64,000 nucleotides of DNA, taken from contig NZ_FNOW01000001.1 in the NCBI RefSeq assembly GCF_900107145.1, positions 91,884 to 155,883 on the forward strand. The letters run 5' to 3'. Both the position numbers and the translations under genes were made by a program. Under the pieces are notes generated by a model. It did not search any database and was not told the origin of the DNA. It saw nothing but the letters and a program-made list of their open reading frames with translations. Of this stretch, positions 9,152 through 18,252 are shown piece after piece. Within the stretch, counting starts at the first letter, position 1. Each line of letters starts with the position of its first letter. The DNA comes from Allochromatium warmingii (lineage in GTDB: Bacteria; Pseudomonadota; Gammaproteobacteria; Chromatiales; Chromatiaceae).

Positions 9152-9681
9152 CGTTTTTGCACCGGCTGTTCCGCTGTCTTGGGCGTTTCGGGGGTGATGG
9201 TGATTTTCACCCGTCCCGCGCCACCAGCCCGAAACCGCGCCTGCGCTCGGTTATAGAGAATGCGCTCGCCGGTGAGTTGATCGGTGCCCTGAAGCAAGCG
9301 CCCCGCGCCGATTAACACCAGTTCTTCCGTCGCCGTGTCGTATTCCATGCGCTTGGCGAAGGCTTGCACTTCACCCTGATTGTCGTCGAGCTGTTGCCGA
9401 TACTTGACCGGCTGGCCGAGCGCGATCATCAGGCGCGGTTGGCGGTCGGCGTGATGATACACGGTCACATGATCGGCCAGCAGGCGCATACTGCCCTGCT
9501 CGACCTGAACATGCCCGACATAGACACTGGTGCTCTGCGCCTCGTTGACCTCGACTTCATCGGCTTCGATATAAATCGGCTGTTGCGCGTCGTCTTTGAG
9601 CGCCCACGCCGGAACACTCAGCGCCACGCTCAACAGCAACCATAACAGGTGAAATCGGGTGCGAAACGGACGTTGAATCAT
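9148..9681 (-). CDS. lptA: LPS periplasmic bridge protein LptA
   Basis: A 177-residue OstA-domain protein forming the periplasmic bridge for LPS. It has a Sec signal peptide (about residues 1-27, cleavage after PAWA), then the OstA core starting QQPIYIEADEVEVNEAQ with repeated beta-strand units (YVGHVQVEQGSMRLLADHV). The C-terminus is Lys/Pro-rich. It overlaps lptB and lptC by four bases each. Confidence 0.93.
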   Translation of the reverse strand: MIQRPFRTRFHLLWLLLSVALSVPAWALKDDAQQPIYIEADEVEVNEAQSTSVYVGHVQVEQGSMRLLADHVTVYHHADRQPRLMIALGQPVKYRQQLDDNQGEVQAFAKRMEYDTATEELVLIGAGRLLQGTDQLTGERILYNRAQARFRAGGAGRVKITITPETPKTAEQPVQKR

Positions 9682-10292
9682 GGTGCAGAGGCAGCAGGTG
9701 GAGCAGATTCAGGCATAAAACGCAGCCGGACACGGCCGTGTAAATTGGTGCGCGAGGCGTCATCCAGATACCACAGTTTTAGGCCGTTGGCGGTCATGGA
9801 ATCGCCGTCGCTCTCAAGGCGAACGGGTTGATCGGTTTCGGCGAGACCGGTTTCGGGCCAGAGATCGAGGCGTTCAGTTTCCAGATGCACGGCGCGATTG
9901 ACGGCCGTTGCCGCACGATTGAATTGCACCGCGCCACTTAAGCGAATCTGTTTGCCGTCATCTTTAACAACGCCCAGTTGTGCTTCTGCCAGCCAGGGCG
10001 CACCCTCGGCGCGATAGAGTTCTAAACGCGGCGTATCGAGTTCGGAGCGGTGTTCATCGAGATAATGGCGTAACTGTGGCGTGTGCAGATGACGGCTCGG
10101 CTGACCGTTGGCATCCGTTTCTAGCGCCGATAGTCCCCAGACGATGGAATCCGGCTGGCGCAGACGTGGCGCACGCTCGGCATCCGGCGGCAACGCTCGC
10201 CACAGCCACCACGCGCCTATTCCTAGCACGGTCAAGCCCATCCCCAGCCGCCACGCCCGCGCATCGCCGAGCAGCGCCATCCGCTGCCACAT
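9678..10292 (-). CDS. lptC: LPS export protein LptC
   Basis: A 204-residue, single-TM bitopic protein. The TM segment lies near residues 15-33 and the periplasmic OstA-like domain follows (SRHLHTPQLRHY and GDSMTANGLKLWYLDD). It receives LPS from LptBFG and passes it to LptA. The ATG at 10292 forms an ATGA overlap with the kdsC stop and gives MWQRMALLGDARAW. The longer reading from 10352 would invade kdsC by 61 bp, so it is rejected. Confidence 0.9.
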   Translation of the reverse strand: MWQRMALLGDARAWRLGMGLTVLGIGAWWLWRALPPDAERAPRLRQPDSIVWGLSALETDANGQPSRHLHTPQLRHYLDEHRSELDTPRLELYRAEGAPWLAEAQLGVVKDDGKQIRLSGAVQFNRAATAVNRAVHLETERLDLWPETGLAETDQPVRLESDGDSMTANGLKLWYLDDASRTNLHGRVRLRFMPESAPPAASAP

Positions 10293-10813
10293 CACGAATA
10301 GGATGCCAGCAATGAAGCCAGATGCCCGTGCGCGTCGAGGATCAGTTCGCACACCTCACGCGCTGCGCCACGTCCGCCCGCAGCAGTCGTACACCAGTGC
10401 GCCAGCTCGCGCACGCGGGGGTCGGCATCGGCAACCGCAATCGCCAAGCCAACGCGCCGCATCACCGGCAGATCAATCACATCATCGCCAACATAGGCGA
10501 TCTGTTCATCTTGGAGGGTATGGCGCTGCTTGAGCTGTTCATAGGCGGGCAGTTTATGACGGTAGCCCTGAAACACCTCAGTCACGCCCAGACTGTCCAT
10601 CCGCAGTTTGACGACATTGGAGATGCGTCCGGTAATCACGGCTACATGAATGCCGCTCTCTTGCAGCAGCACCATGCCGTGACCATCGCGGGAGTTGAAG
10701 GCTTTGTATTCCTGACCATCATCGCCCAAAAACAGGCTGCCGTCGGTCAGGACACCATCGACATCAAAGATCACCAGTCGGATACGTGAGGCGCGGTCGT
10801 GAAGCTCGGTCAT
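10292..10813 (-). CDS. kdsC: 3-deoxy-D-manno-octulosonate 8-phosphate phosphatase KdsC
   Basis: A HAD-superfamily phosphatase (173 residues) producing KDO for LPS inner core. Motif I is DVDGVLTDG, motif II VITGRISN, and motif III with motif IV reads YVGDDVIDLPVM; AHWCTTAAGGRGAAREVCE closes the protein as in tetrameric KdsC. The ATG at 10813 is preferred over a TTG at 10846. The arabinose-5-phosphate isomerase gene kdsD, often immediately upstream, is absent here; nadC is found instead. Confidence 0.94.
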   Translation of the reverse strand: MTELHDRASRIRLVIFDVDGVLTDGSLFLGDDGQEYKAFNSRDGHGMVLLQESGIHVAVITGRISNVVKLRMDSLGVTEVFQGYRHKLPAYEQLKQRHTLQDEQIAYVGDDVIDLPVMRRVGLAIAVADADPRVRELAHWCTTAAGGRGAAREVCELILDAHGHLASLLASYS

Positions 10814-10896
10814 GGTGTACAGGCAAGGCGCGTCTAGGGTGGGCAATGCGTGCTCTTGTAGCCGTTTCGCGGCGGGTGGTCAATAGATTGGCGAAA

Positions 10897-10931
10897 GCTT
10901 CCAGCTATCGGCCACCAGCATGGCTGGAAGC
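10897..10931. repeat. REP-like palindrome
   Basis: GCTTCCAGC and GCTGGAAGC form a 9-bp stem, followed by GCTGGTAGCTGA. The same word recurs at 44464-44490, and partial copies lie near 12985 and 47402. It sits between kdsC and nadC and looks like a dispersed REP-type element. Confidence 0.6.
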
Positions 10932-10951
10932 TGGTAGCTGAACGCTCACCG

Positions 10952-11815
10952 CTAAACCAACCGCATCGACAAATCCACCGCTCGCACATCTTTCGTCAAC
11001 GCGCCGACTGAAATCCGATCCACACCGGTTTCAGCTACGGCGCGAATCGTCTCCAAGCTAATCCCGCCTGAAGCTTCAAGCTGGGCGCGACCGGCGGTGA
11101 TGGCGACTGCTTGGCGCAAGGCATCCAGCGCGAAGTTATCCAACAGCACCACCGGCGCTCCGGCATCCAGCGCCAATTCCAGTTCATCTAAGGATTCAAC
11201 TTCGATTTCAACCGGAACGCACGGATGCAGCATGCGGGCAGCTTCCAGCGCAGCAGGAATCGATCCGGCGGCGAGAATGTGATTTTCTTTAATCAAAATG
11301 ACATCAAACAGGCCGAAGCGATGATTCTGGCAGCCGCCGCAGCGCACGGCATATTTTTGCTGCCAACGCAATCCCGGCACGGTTTTGCGGGTGTCGAGCA
11401 CGCGCACCGGCAGATCGGCGACGGCATCGGCGTAACGTCGTGCCAGCGTCGCCGTGCCAGAAAGCGTTTGCACATAATTCATCGCCGTGCGCTCGCCGGT
11501 CAGTAGCGCCCGCGCTGAGCCATCGAGTACGCACAGCCGCTGACCGGGCGTGAGTGGCTCGCCATCGTGCGCCAGCCAGTCGATCTGTATTTCGGGCGCG
11601 AGCACACGAAATACGGCTTCAAACCAGGGCGCACCACAGAGCACCGCCGCTTCACGGGTGATCAGTTCAGCGCGTCCGTGTCGATCAGCCGGTAGCAGCG
11701 AGGCGGTCAAATCGCCTGCACCGACATCTTCGGCTAACGCCGCCCGCGCTTGAAATTCGATCAAAGTCGGATCGGGGTGTTCGTTTTGGGACGCAGTAAC
11801 GGATAAATGAGGCAT
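10952..11815 (-). CDS. nadC: Nicotinate-nucleotide pyrophosphorylase (carboxylating) NadC
   Basis: Converts quinolinate and PRPP to nicotinate mononucleotide in NAD synthesis. The 287-residue protein shows EDVGAGDLTASLLP, LTGERTAMNYVQTLSG, the PRPP-site region RVLDTRKTVPGLRWQQKYA, IEVEVESLDELELAL and the closing barrel motif LEASGGISLETIRA with GVDRISVGALT. The ATG at 11815 gives the usual length; longer readings run into ampD on the other strand. nadC and ampD are divergent, as often seen in gammaproteobacteria. Confidence 0.95.
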   Translation of the reverse strand: MPHLSVTASQNEHPDPTLIEFQARAALAEDVGAGDLTASLLPADRHGRAELITREAAVLCGAPWFEAVFRVLAPEIQIDWLAHDGEPLTPGQRLCVLDGSARALLTGERTAMNYVQTLSGTATLARRYADAVADLPVRVLDTRKTVPGLRWQQKYAVRCGGCQNHRFGLFDVILIKENHILAAGSIPAALEAARMLHPCVPVEIEVESLDELELALDAGAPVVLLDNFALDALRQAVAITAGRAQLEASGGISLETIRAVAETGVDRISVGALTKDVRAVDLSMRLV

Positions 11816-11943
11816 AAGCAAATACCGACGCTGACGGACATGACGGATAGGATCGAAGTCGAATAGCATAGGACAGCTTGCTTGTGTTTGGCTCAATACT
11901 GCACCACTGCGCTTCCAATTTTTTCCCGTTATCGTTCGCTCCC

Positions 11944-12531
11944 ATGACCGCAATACTCGACCGCGCTGACCATGCGCCGACTGTTTCCGATCTCGATGCG
12001 GCTGGTTGGCTCGCCGCTGCTGTGCGCCGTCCGTCACCGAATCAAGACGCCCGCCCACCGAATACCCTGATTGATCTGCTGGTGATTCATAACATCAGCT
12101 TGCCGCCGGGGGAATTTGGAGGCGCGTGGATTGATGATTTGTTTTTAAATCAGCTCGATCCGAATGCGCATCCATATTTTGCGCCGATTGCTGGCGTGCG
12201 CGTGTCGGCACATCTGTTGATTCGGCGTGATGGGCAGGTGCTGCAATATGTGCCCTGTGAACGTCGCGCTTGGCACGCGGGTGTCTCCAGCTTTCAGGGG
12301 CGCGAACGCTGCAATGATTATTCGATTGGAATTGAATTAGAAGGCACGGACGATAGCCTATTTACCGAGGCGCAATATCAGCAACTTGTCATCTGTACCC
12401 GTCAACTTCAGCGCCGTTATCCGCAAATCAGCGCAGCGCGGATTGTCGGTCATGCCGATATTGCCCCAGGTCGCAAAACCGATCCCGGCCCGGCGTTTGA
12501 TTGGGAGCGTTATCGGCGTGAGATTAGCTGA
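11944..12531 (+). CDS. ampD: 1,6-anhydro-N-acetylmuramyl-L-alanine amidase AmpD
   Basis: A cytoplasmic zinc amidase (195 residues) in peptidoglycan recycling that removes the stem peptide from anhydroMurNAc-peptides. Zinc ligands are visible as His in LLVIHNISLPP, His in VGHADIAPGRKTDPG, and the Asp of that last motif. RRAWHAGVSSFQGR and CNDYSIGIELEGTD complete the Amidase_2 fold. There is no signal peptide, in agreement with AmpD as opposed to the periplasmic AmiD. The start ATG (MTAILDRADH) is 128 bp from the divergent nadC start. Confidence 0.94.
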   Translation: MTAILDRADHAPTVSDLDAAGWLAAAVRRPSPNQDARPPNTLIDLLVIHNISLPPGEFGGAWIDDLFLNQLDPNAHPYFAPIAGVRVSAHLLIRRDGQVLQYVPCERRAWHAGVSSFQGRERCNDYSIGIELEGTDDSLFTEAQYQQLVICTRQLQRRYPQISAARIVGHADIAPGRKTDPGPAFDWERYRREIS

Positions 12532-12604
12532 TGTCAAGTTCCCGCAAATTATAAATGCTCATCTTTCGGCTTGCGCTTAACTAAACTGAATAGCCCTGCA
12601 ACAC

Positions 12605-12644
12605 AAAAAAGCCACCGTCCGATTATCAGCGGGCGGTGGCTTTT
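12605..12644. terminator. Bidirectional intrinsic terminator
   Basis: GCCACCGTCC (12611-12620) and GGGCGGTGGC (12631-12640) form a strong stem with one mismatch, flanked by a run of A on the left and TTTT on the right. It lies between convergent ampD and the small membrane protein gene, so it can serve both strands. Confidence 0.8.
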
Positions 12645-12702
12645 AACTGACTTCCAGTTCCAGCGTGACTATTAAATAAACATGCTGAACTGCAATCAGC
12701 AG

Positions 12703-12900
12703 CTAGGCGCGAGGGGCATCGGCTGTATCAGATTGAGCGCGATCCGCACGATCCGGCGGCGTATCAGATGATTGCGCCGCGTCGGTTTTACGGTCATGGA
12801 TATTACGTCGGGCATTGGTTGCTTGGCTATAAAACAGCCAACCCACGACACCGCCAACAAGCAGCAATTCTAAAGCCGCTACAGAAGAACCATCAGCCAT
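12703..12900 (-). CDS. Small single-TM protein of unknown function
   Basis: A 65-residue protein with one hydrophobic helix (about residues 7-24, VAALELLLVGGVVGWLF) and a highly charged Arg/Asp/Ser/Ala-rich tail (about 28-65) that looks disordered. The ATG at 12900 (MADGSSVAAL) is chosen over an upstream in-frame extension. The family is not recognised. It lies between the ampD terminator and the symporter gene on the same strand as the latter, 128 bp away. Confidence 0.55.
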   Translation of the reverse strand: MADGSSVAALELLLVGGVVGWLFYSQATNARRNIHDRKTDAAQSSDTPPDRADRAQSDTADAPRA

Positions 12901-13028
12901 CGGTAGATACCTCGATAGAATAAAACACGAATACAATCACGCAGATCCTATTGCGCACAGTATACACACAGCCACCTACTGCTAGAAGCTGGCGGCTGAA
13001 AGCAGGTCATTCCCGCTCACCCCATTCT

Positions 13029-14822
13029 TCACTTCTCACCCACATCACAATACGCGCTGGCGCGTCGCGTTGTAATCCAATGCTGAATTTGTTGTGGCGG
13101 CGGTGTCGTGAAATTCGACACCAACCATGCGACTGCAATATTTGCTAACGCGCCAATTGCGCCGAAGGCTTCCGGCATCAAACCGAATAACCAATTCGGC
13201 CCCATGCCGATTTCAGGGATGAGAAAAGTGGTATTCGGAATCCAGAATAGCCCTTTATGCTGAAATATATAACCCAGTGTCAGCATCAGGCCGGTTAGCA
13301 TTCCGGCGATTGCGCCGTATTGATTGAAGCGCGTTGAAAAAATCCCCAATAACAATGCTGGAAATAGCGTTGCTGCCGCTAAACTCAAAGCGAATGCAAC
13401 TGTTTCAGCCGCCACTCCAGGCGGATGTAAACTCAAATAGCCAGCGAATAAAACTGCACCAAGCATCGCCAAGCGACCAGCTAATAGCTCCATTTTTTCT
13501 GAGCTATTCGGCGCGAAAACACCTTTCATTAAATCATGGGCCAATGCTGCGGCAATCGCTAATAATAATCCAGCGGTGGTCGCTAAAGCTGCCGCCAGTG
13601 CACCGGCAATCATCAGCGCCAGCACCCAATCTGGTAAATCAGCGATTTCTGGCATCGCTAATATCAAAACATCGGCATTGAGCACGAGTTCATTACCTTC
13701 CCAGCCGAATTCTTGCGCTTTCACGGCAAATTCGGGATTGCGGTCGTCATAATATTGAATCCGACCATCACCATTATGATCGGTAAAGGTCAGCAGGCCG
13801 GTTGCTTCCCAATGCTTAAACCACTCTGGGCGTTCAGCATAGAGCAAATAACTGTGCTCTTCGGCAATTGGGCCAGTGTGAATGCTATTCAGTAACGCCC
13901 AACGCGCCATAGCTCCCATTGCCGGTGCGGTTGCATAGAGCAGAACCAGACATACCAGTGTCCAGCCGATTGAATAGCGTACCGCTGCAACAGTTGGTAC
14001 GGTAAAAAAACGCATAAGAATATGTGGTAGACCCGCAGTGCCAATCATCAGCGATAAGGTATACACGAACATATTAAAGGTGCTGCCTAAGGTGTGCGTG
14101 CTATAGTGTTGAAAGCCGAGATGCGTCACTACTTGATCGAGTTGATACAGTAAGGATAAGCCGTTGGGATCATTTAATAACGGGCTGGCGAGTGCTAATT
14201 GCGGAATTGGCTGGCCGGTGAGTTGCAGCGCCATAAAAATCGCCGCAACGGTATAGGCAAAAATCAACACGACATATTGCGCAATCTGCGTGTAAGTAAT
14301 GCCTTTCATGCCGCCAAACAGCGCATATATCGCTACTAAACCGACGCCAATCATGACGCTTAATTCATAAGATAGGCCGAAAAAGCCAGCAAATGCGACG
14401 CCGATGCCGGTCATCTGACCGATTAAATACGTCAGCGAAATCAACAGCAAACAGAGCACCGCGACTACACGCACCGAACGCGCCGCGTACCGCTTGCCAA
14501 TGAATCCGGGCACGGTGACAGCTCCGAATTGACGCAGATAGGGCGCAAGCAACAGCGCCAACAGCACGTAACCGCCCGTCCAGCCCATCAGCAACACCGA
14601 GCCGCCATAGCCGTTTAATGCCAGCAGACCGGCGAGCGATAAAAACGACGCGGCAGATAAAAATGACGCGGCGGTCGCCATGCCGTTAGCCAGCGGATGC
14701 AAACTGCCGTCGGCGACGTAAAATTCGCGGATCGAGCCAGCCCGCGCCCAGAATCCCAGACCAATATAGAGCGCGAAGGTCGCGCCAACGATGCCATACG
14801 TCCAGAGCGCCTGCGGTGTCAT
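13029..14822 (-). CDS. Sodium:solute symporter family protein (large VC_2705-like type)
   Basis: A 597-residue SSS-family transporter with about 13-14 TM segments. The core includes FLSAASFLSLAGLLALNGYGG, YALFGGMKGITYTQIAQYVV and the sodium-site helix region. It belongs to the long subgroup paired with a DUF4212 protein, often annotated as acetate-type permeases, but the substrate is unknown. A loop of about 80 residues (about 310-390) carries DHNGDGRIQYYDD, which resembles an EF-hand calcium loop. Its DUF4212 partner is 16 bp upstream. Confidence 0.88.
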   Translation of the reverse strand: MTPQALWTYGIVGATFALYIGLGFWARAGSIREFYVADGSLHPLANGMATAASFLSAASFLSLAGLLALNGYGGSVLLMGWTGGYVLLALLLAPYLRQFGAVTVPGFIGKRYAARSVRVVAVLCLLLISLTYLIGQMTGIGVAFAGFFGLSYELSVMIGVGLVAIYALFGGMKGITYTQIAQYVVLIFAYTVAAIFMALQLTGQPIPQLALASPLLNDPNGLSLLYQLDQVVTHLGFQHYSTHTLGSTFNMFVYTLSLMIGTAGLPHILMRFFTVPTVAAVRYSIGWTLVCLVLLYATAPAMGAMARWALLNSIHTGPIAEEHSYLLYAERPEWFKHWEATGLLTFTDHNGDGRIQYYDDRNPEFAVKAQEFGWEGNELVLNADVLILAMPEIADLPDWVLALMIAGALAAALATTAGLLLAIAAALAHDLMKGVFAPNSSEKMELLAGRLAMLGAVLFAGYLSLHPPGVAAETVAFALSLAAATLFPALLLGIFSTRFNQYGAIAGMLTGLMLTLGYIFQHKGLFWIPNTTFLIPEIGMGPNWLFGLMPEAFGAIGALANIAVAWLVSNFTTPPPQQIQHWITTRRASAYCDVGEK

Positions 14823-14838
14823 GGTGTTTAACCTCAGC

Positions 14839-15108
14839 TCAGGCAGCGTCGTCAGCGTCGGTGGCGTGGTACACGCGATCGAGGCGCTGCATCAGTACCG
14901 CGTAGACGAACACCAATACCACGAAAACAAAAAGTGACCCCTGTTGTGCGAACCAAAATCCGAGCCGATAGCCACCAAATTCCAGCGCGTTGAGCGGTTC
15001 GACCAGCAAAATGCCGCACCCGTATGACGCCCCAAAGCCGATGAATAACAGCAGCGTGAGTAGATTTAGATGCGCTCGCCAATAGTCAGCACGTTTTTCT
15101 GGCGTCAT
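14839..15108 (-). CDS. DUF4212 family small membrane subunit
   Basis: An 89-residue protein with two TM segments (about 16-36 and 52-73), the motif YWRAHLNLLTLLLFIGFGAS and a short acidic tail. DUF4212 proteins are encoded immediately upstream of the large SSS symporter type and are thought to be its accessory subunit. The arrangement is the same here. It resembles the small DUF485-type partner of ActP. Confidence 0.87.
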   Translation of the reverse strand: MTPEKRADYWRAHLNLLTLLLFIGFGASYGCGILLVEPLNALEFGGYRLGFWFAQQGSLFVFVVLVFVYAVLMQRLDRVYHATDADDAA

Positions 15109-15268
15109 AGTTATCCCCGCGTTTGGTTATGATGCGTCGTCTGGATGCGGCCAGCGGTGGTAGCCGCGCCGCATTGTCTGGGTGCGTCTGGCAGGCTGTC
15201 AATCTGACCCCGCTCGCCGCACACATCCAAAGCATCGCGTTGTTCATCCCGAATTTGAGACAGTATTC

Positions 15269-16666
15269 ATGCACTATATCAGTACCCGAGGCGGAATCGC
15301 GCCAATTGGTTTTGCACAAGCGGTAATGATGGGCCTGGCGACCGATGGCGGTCTGCTGGTACCGACCGCTATTCCAACCGTCGATGCCGAGCGCCTGCGC
15401 ATGTGGGCCGGCTTGAGTTTTCCAGAATTGGCGCTGGAAATCACGACGTTATTTATTGGCGATGATATTCCACGCGCCGATTTAAAAGCACTCATCGACC
15501 GTTCCTATTCGACCTTTACCCATCCCGAAGTCACGCCGCTGGTCACGGCGGGCACAACGCGCATTCTCGAATTATTTCACGGCCCAACCGCCGCTTTTAA
15601 AGATATTGCGTTGCAATGGCTCGGCAATGTTTTTGAATATCTACTCGAACGCGAAGGCGGGCAATTAAATATCGTCGGGGCGACATCAGGTGATACCGGC
15701 TCGGCGGCGATTTATGGCGTGCGCGGTAAAGCGCGGATTCAGATTTTTATTCTGCATCCCAAAGGGCGGGTCTCACCGATTCAAGAACGGCAAATGACCA
15801 CCGTTCTTGATGCCAATGTGCATAATATCGCGGTGCGCGGTACCTTTGATGATGCGCAAAGCATCGTTAAAACCCTGTTTAATGATCTGCCGTTTAAATC
15901 TGCCTATCAACTCGGCGCGGTTAATTCAATTAACTGGGCGCGGATTTTAGCGCAGACGGTCTATTATTTTTATGCTTGGGGGCGGCTCACGGGTGGCGAG
16001 ATCAACCAGCGCATCAGCTTCTCGGTACCGACCGGCAATTTTGGTGATGTCTTTGCCGGTTATATCGCTAAACGCATGGGCCTGCCAATTGAACGGCTGA
16101 TTATTGCCACTAATCGCAATGCGATTTTAACGCGCTTTATTCAAACCGGCGTGTATGCCGTCGAGCAGCAGGTACATCAAACACTCAGTCCAGCGATGGA
16201 TATTCAGCTTGCCTCGAATTTTGAACGCTATCTCTATTATTTATATAACGGCGATACCGCGCAGGTTCGTGCCCGCTTAGATGATCTCCAGCGCACCGGT
16301 CAACTCAGCGTTTCCGACGCGCTGCATCAACAAGCGCAGGCCGATTTTGCGGCCGTCGCGGTGAATGATGCCGAAACGCTCGATCAGATTCGCGCCACCG
16401 AACAGGCCAGCGGCTATATTCTTTGTCCACATACTGCTGTTGGTGTGCGAGCAGCGCAGGACTGGCCAGACGCGGTGTGTTTGGCGACGGCGCATCCAGC
16501 GAAGTTCGGCGAAGCGGTGGCCGAAGCGATTGGCCGCGAAGCGCCGCCGCCGCTCGCTTTGCAGGGACTGTTAGATCAAGCCGCTCGTTGCAGCGAACTG
16601 GACGCAACCGCAGCGGCTGTTAAAGCACACATCGAGGCAACATTGTCGGGCGTAGCCAGCGCATGA
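15269..16666 (+). CDS. thrC: Threonine synthase
   Basis: A PLP-dependent lyase (465 residues) converting O-phosphohomoserine to threonine. The N-terminus MHYISTRGGIAPIGFAQAV, the PLP lysine motif GPTAAFKDIALQ, VGATSGDTGSAAIYG and SVPTGNFGDVFAGY are typical of the longer proteobacterial class. The ATG at 15269 agrees with the family N-terminus; upstream in-frame codons are noncoding by composition. The stop overlaps the next gene as ATGA. hom and thrB are not in the window. Confidence 0.95.
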   Translation: MHYISTRGGIAPIGFAQAVMMGLATDGGLLVPTAIPTVDAERLRMWAGLSFPELALEITTLFIGDDIPRADLKALIDRSYSTFTHPEVTPLVTAGTTRILELFHGPTAAFKDIALQWLGNVFEYLLEREGGQLNIVGATSGDTGSAAIYGVRGKARIQIFILHPKGRVSPIQERQMTTVLDANVHNIAVRGTFDDAQSIVKTLFNDLPFKSAYQLGAVNSINWARILAQTVYYFYAWGRLTGGEINQRISFSVPTGNFGDVFAGYIAKRMGLPIERLIIATNRNAILTRFIQTGVYAVEQQVHQTLSPAMDIQLASNFERYLYYLYNGDTAQVRARLDDLQRTGQLSVSDALHQQAQADFAAVAVNDAETLDQIRATEQASGYILCPHTAVGVRAAQDWPDAVCLATAHPAKFGEAVAEAIGREAPPPLALQGLLDQAARCSELDATAAAVKAHIEATLSGVASA

Positions 16667-18234
16667 ACGCCGTCGCTACACACGAAACGTCGCGGCGCGT
16701 TCTCATCATGGACACGACACTCCGCGACGGCGAGCAAACGCAGGGTGTGTCATTTTCGCCAGACGAAAAACTCAACATCGCCAAAGTGTTACTCGAACAG
16801 GTGCGGGTTGACCGCATCGAGGTCGCCTCGGCGCGGGTATCGAGCGGCGAAGCGCGAGCAGTGGCGCAGATTATTAACTGGGCCGCTGAACGTGGATTAG
16901 CCGAACGGGTCGAGGTCTTGGGGTTTGTCGATGGCGGCGCAAGCGTTGATTGGATTCACAGCGCGGGCGGTCAAGTGATTAATTTATTGGCTAAAGGCAG
17001 TGAAAAACACTGTCACGGGCAATTAGGTAAAACACTGGATGCGCATGTTGCTGATGTCCGCGCAACCATTCAACACGCACAGGCGCGGGGCTTGCGCGTC
17101 AATCTTTATTTAGAAGATTGGTCGAATGGCTATCGGGATCATCCCGATTATGTCTATGGGCTGGTTGCGCAATTAAGCGATGTCGGAATTGGACATATCA
17201 TGCTCCCCGATACGCTGGGCGTGATGACTCCAGATCGCGTCTTTGCCGCGTTGTCCGATATGGTTGGACGCTTTCCAACCCTACGTTTTGATTTCCACCC
17301 GCATAATGATTACGGATTAGCCACAGCGAATGTCTTAGCTGCTGTACAGGGTGGTGCGGCAGGTGTGCATTGCACGGTGAATTGTCTCGGCGAACGGGCG
17401 GGTAATGCGTCATTAGCCGAGGTTGCGGTGAATTTACGCGATCAATTTGGCTATGAACTCGGTATTGATGAGACGCATCTAGCGCGGGTGAGTGAATTAG
17501 TCGAATCCTTTTCCGGCAAGCGCATCGCCGATAACACGCCGATTGTTGGCGCGGATGTCTTTACGCAAACCGCCGGAATTCATGCCGACGGTGATAAAAA
17601 AGGCAGTCTCTATCACAGTCGCTTATCACCGGAACGCTTTGCACGGCGGCGCAAATATGCGCTGGGCAAATTAGCGGGCAAGGCATCGCTGGCAAAAAAT
17701 CTCGAACGGCTCAATATTGAGTTATCGGAAGATAATCAGCGCAAAGTCTTAAAGCGTATTGTGGAATTGGGTGATTCCAAAAAAACCATTACGACTGAAG
17801 ATTTGCCGTTTATCATTGCCGAGGTGCTGGAAAGCAAAGATTATCATCACGCCGAACTGTTAGCCTGTACCATTACCTCGACTCTCGATCTCGAATCAAT
17901 GGTCGGCATTAAAATTCGGCTTGATGAGCAGATCTTCACCGGCAGCGGAATCGGAAATGGCGGTTTTGATGCCTTTACTAATGCGCTTGGGCGGATTCTC
18001 AAACGTCAAGGTCTGACGCTGCCGTCATTAGTTGATTATGAAATCCGTATTCCGAAAGGCGGGCGCACGGATGCACTCACCGAATGCAGCATTACTTGGC
18101 AAACCGAACGCGGTGAGTTACGCACGCGTGGTGTTCATGCGAATCAGGTATTTGCGGCAATCAGTGCAACCATGCGGATGTTAAATATTCAATTGCATCG
18201 GGCGGCGACATCGGGCAGTGGTGAATTAACTTGA
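16663..18234 (+). CDS. 2-isopropylmalate/citramalate synthase family protein (LeuA2-like)
   Basis: A 523-residue acyl-transfer aldolase of the LeuA/CimA/HCS superfamily. The catalytic barrel carries DTTLRDGEQTQGV, the metal-binding HPHNDYG and NCLGERAGNASLAEV. GIHADGDKKGSLYH marks the linker region, and a C-terminal LeuA-type allosteric domain ends near RGVHANQVFAAISATMRML. It is therefore expected to condense acetyl-CoA with 2-oxoisovalerate or pyruvate; motifs do not decide between them. It starts within the thrC stop, so branched-chain and threonine synthesis are translationally coupled here. Confidence 0.85.
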   Translation: MNAVATHETSRRVLIMDTTLRDGEQTQGVSFSPDEKLNIAKVLLEQVRVDRIEVASARVSSGEARAVAQIINWAAERGLAERVEVLGFVDGGASVDWIHSAGGQVINLLAKGSEKHCHGQLGKTLDAHVADVRATIQHAQARGLRVNLYLEDWSNGYRDHPDYVYGLVAQLSDVGIGHIMLPDTLGVMTPDRVFAALSDMVGRFPTLRFDFHPHNDYGLATANVLAAVQGGAAGVHCTVNCLGERAGNASLAEVAVNLRDQFGYELGIDETHLARVSELVESFSGKRIADNTPIVGADVFTQTAGIHADGDKKGSLYHSRLSPERFARRRKYALGKLAGKASLAKNLERLNIELSEDNQRKVLKRIVELGDSKKTITTEDLPFIIAEVLESKDYHHAELLACTITSTLDLESMVGIKIRLDEQIFTGSGIGNGGFDAFTNALGRILKRQGLTLPSLVDYEIRIPKGGRTDALTECSITWQTERGELRTRGVHANQVFAAISATMRMLNIQLHRAATSGSGELT

Positions 18235-18252
18235 CACCGGTATGTTAATGCA

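Noticed and set aside
4999..10846. tRNA or small regulatory RNA genes (for example a glmZ-like RNA) near rapZ and rpoN
   Set aside because: Gaps here are short, and no cloverleaf or sRNA-type terminator was seen by eye.
11816..12058. A longer NadC N-terminus (start near 12058)
   Set aside because: It would overlap ampD by more than 100 bp on the opposite strand, and the family N-terminus starts at MPHLSVTASQ.
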